DNA from: Cyanophora paradoxa
Taxonomy: Eukaryota > Glaucocystophyceae > Cyanophorales > Cyanophoraceae
Assembly: GCA_004431415.1 (NCBI GenBank)
Contig: QPMI01000602.1
Location: 1 to 64,000 of the forward strand
Direction of reading: 5' to 3'
Length of the DNA stretch: 64,000 bases
Below, piece after piece: positions 63,788 to 64,000 of this stretch (the first letter of the stretch is position 1; the number at the start of each line of letters is the position of its first letter). The notes under the pieces were generated by a model. It was not told the origin of the DNA, ran no database searches, and was given only the letters and a program-made list of their open reading frames with translations. The position numbers and the translations under genes were made by a program.

Positions 63788-64000
63788 TTTGATTGCATTT
63801 GCTCCTGCTTCTGCCTTTGTTTTGTGGGTTGCCACCCTCAATACCCCGGGCGGCTCGATAGGGAGCGGGTCGTTCCGGGATTCGGGGTATTCCATGGTGG
63901 GGGCCCTGTGGGTCTCTGCATGGTTTCTTTCCTTCTGCTTTTTCGGTGCAGGGGCCCGGCCCCTGTCCCTTGCGGTGCGTACGCACACCACTACCTGTGC
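63750..64000 (+). CDS. Overlapping downstream frame running off the window
   Basis: From ATG 63750 a frame different from that of the preceding protein stays open for 83 codons to the last base of the window, overlapping the end of the preceding frame by 38 bp. It reads MALEMIWMRLFCNLIAFAPA and later WVATLNTPGGSIGSGSFRDS. It may be the start of the next element gene or a chance opening. GGGGCCCGGCCCC at about 63951-63963 is a perfect palindrome. Confidence 0.3.
   Translation, partial: MALEMIWMRLFCNLIAFAPASAFVLWVATLNTPGGSIGSGSFRDSGYSMVGALWVSAWFLSFCFFGAGARPLSLAVRTHTTTC

Larger units (their letters stand above)
59309..64000. mobile_element. Candidate inserted virus-like or retroelement segment (right end outside window)
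   Basis: At about 59309 the GC-rich, intron-split Tmc-like gene gives way to visibly AT-richer DNA in which every gene is a single uninterrupted frame with A/T-ending codons. It holds three - strand frames, two of them tandem paralogues, opposite one long + strand frame overlapped by another. The left edge begins with a short A run after GGCACG; no terminal repeat can be tested because the right end is not in the window. No capsid, polymerase, integrase or reverse-transcriptase motif was recognised, so the class is open. A chimeric contig is the main alternative. Confidence 0.5.

Noticed and set aside
59767-64000. Bacterial contamination as source of the AT-richer segment
   Set aside because: There are no Shine-Dalgarno-type starts or recognisable bacterial genes, and the segment is continuous with the host gene. 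It remains possible only if the contig is chimeric.

Overview
The window is eukaryotic nuclear DNA from a very GC-rich, intron-dense alga. Nearly every gene is cut into short exons by introns of about 50-75 nt that mostly start GTGCG or GTCCG and end CGCAG. Plastid-style genes (LeuD with a leader peptide, a CpcT/CpeT bilin-lyase homologue, an FAD oxidoreductase with a leader) sit beside cilia/protist-type genes (TmcB-like, anoctamin, cyclic-nucleotide-gated channel). A secondary-plastid alga such as a haptophyte, or another red-lineage alga, fits best; this is inference and the sequence alone does not fix the lineage.

Layout: 0-1.65 kb, 3' end of a + strand membrane protein; 2-6.3 kb, a - strand protein with Arg/Ser repeats and two membrane segments; 6.5-12.7 kb, a - strand Tiny-macrocysts (Tmc)-like multi-pass protein; 13.8-23.2 kb, the four-activity pyrimidine enzyme CAD in one reading frame over 19 recognised exons; 23.6-26.4 kb, PEX22-like and CBM20 starch-binding genes, head to head; 27.1-28.5 kb, LeuD; 28.8-29.5 kb, a small unknown; 29.9-31.8 kb, a secreted NHL/beta-propeller-like protein; 33.0-33.9 kb, a PUB-domain protein; 34.5-38.7 kb, an anoctamin; 39.0-43.1 kb, CpcT-like and FAD oxidoreductase genes, head to head; 43.7-48.3 kb, helical-repeat and unknown proteins; 49.3-53.1 kb, a CNG/HCN-type channel; 53.3-54.7 kb, an unknown membrane protein; 55.0-57.0 kb, a mitochondrial S-adenosylmethionine carrier; 57.7-59.3 kb, the N-terminal part of a second Tmc-like gene.

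From about 59.3 kb the character changes abruptly. The DNA becomes AT-richer, the open frames are uninterrupted, and codon usage differs. Two tandem paralogous proteins and a small Ser/Pro-rich protein (all -) lie opposite a ~595-aa protein (+) that overlaps a further frame running off the window. This looks like a virus-like or retroelement insertion that cuts the Tmc gene, though a contig chimera is possible.

The most unusual host feature is that introns of CAD carry nine snoRNA-like units: two copies of one C/D-box RNA in successive introns, three tandem copies of a dual-guide C/D-box RNA whose two guides match small-subunit rRNA, and four tandem copies of an H/ACA-like RNA. The C/D copies have different but self-complementary flanks. 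CAD therefore appears to be a snoRNA host gene.

Exon coordinates of CAD and LeuD were worked out base by base. Other gene ends are anchored on a recognised start or stop where stated, and internal exon limits are approximate. No tRNA, full rRNA gene, CRISPR array or bacterial-type operon was found.
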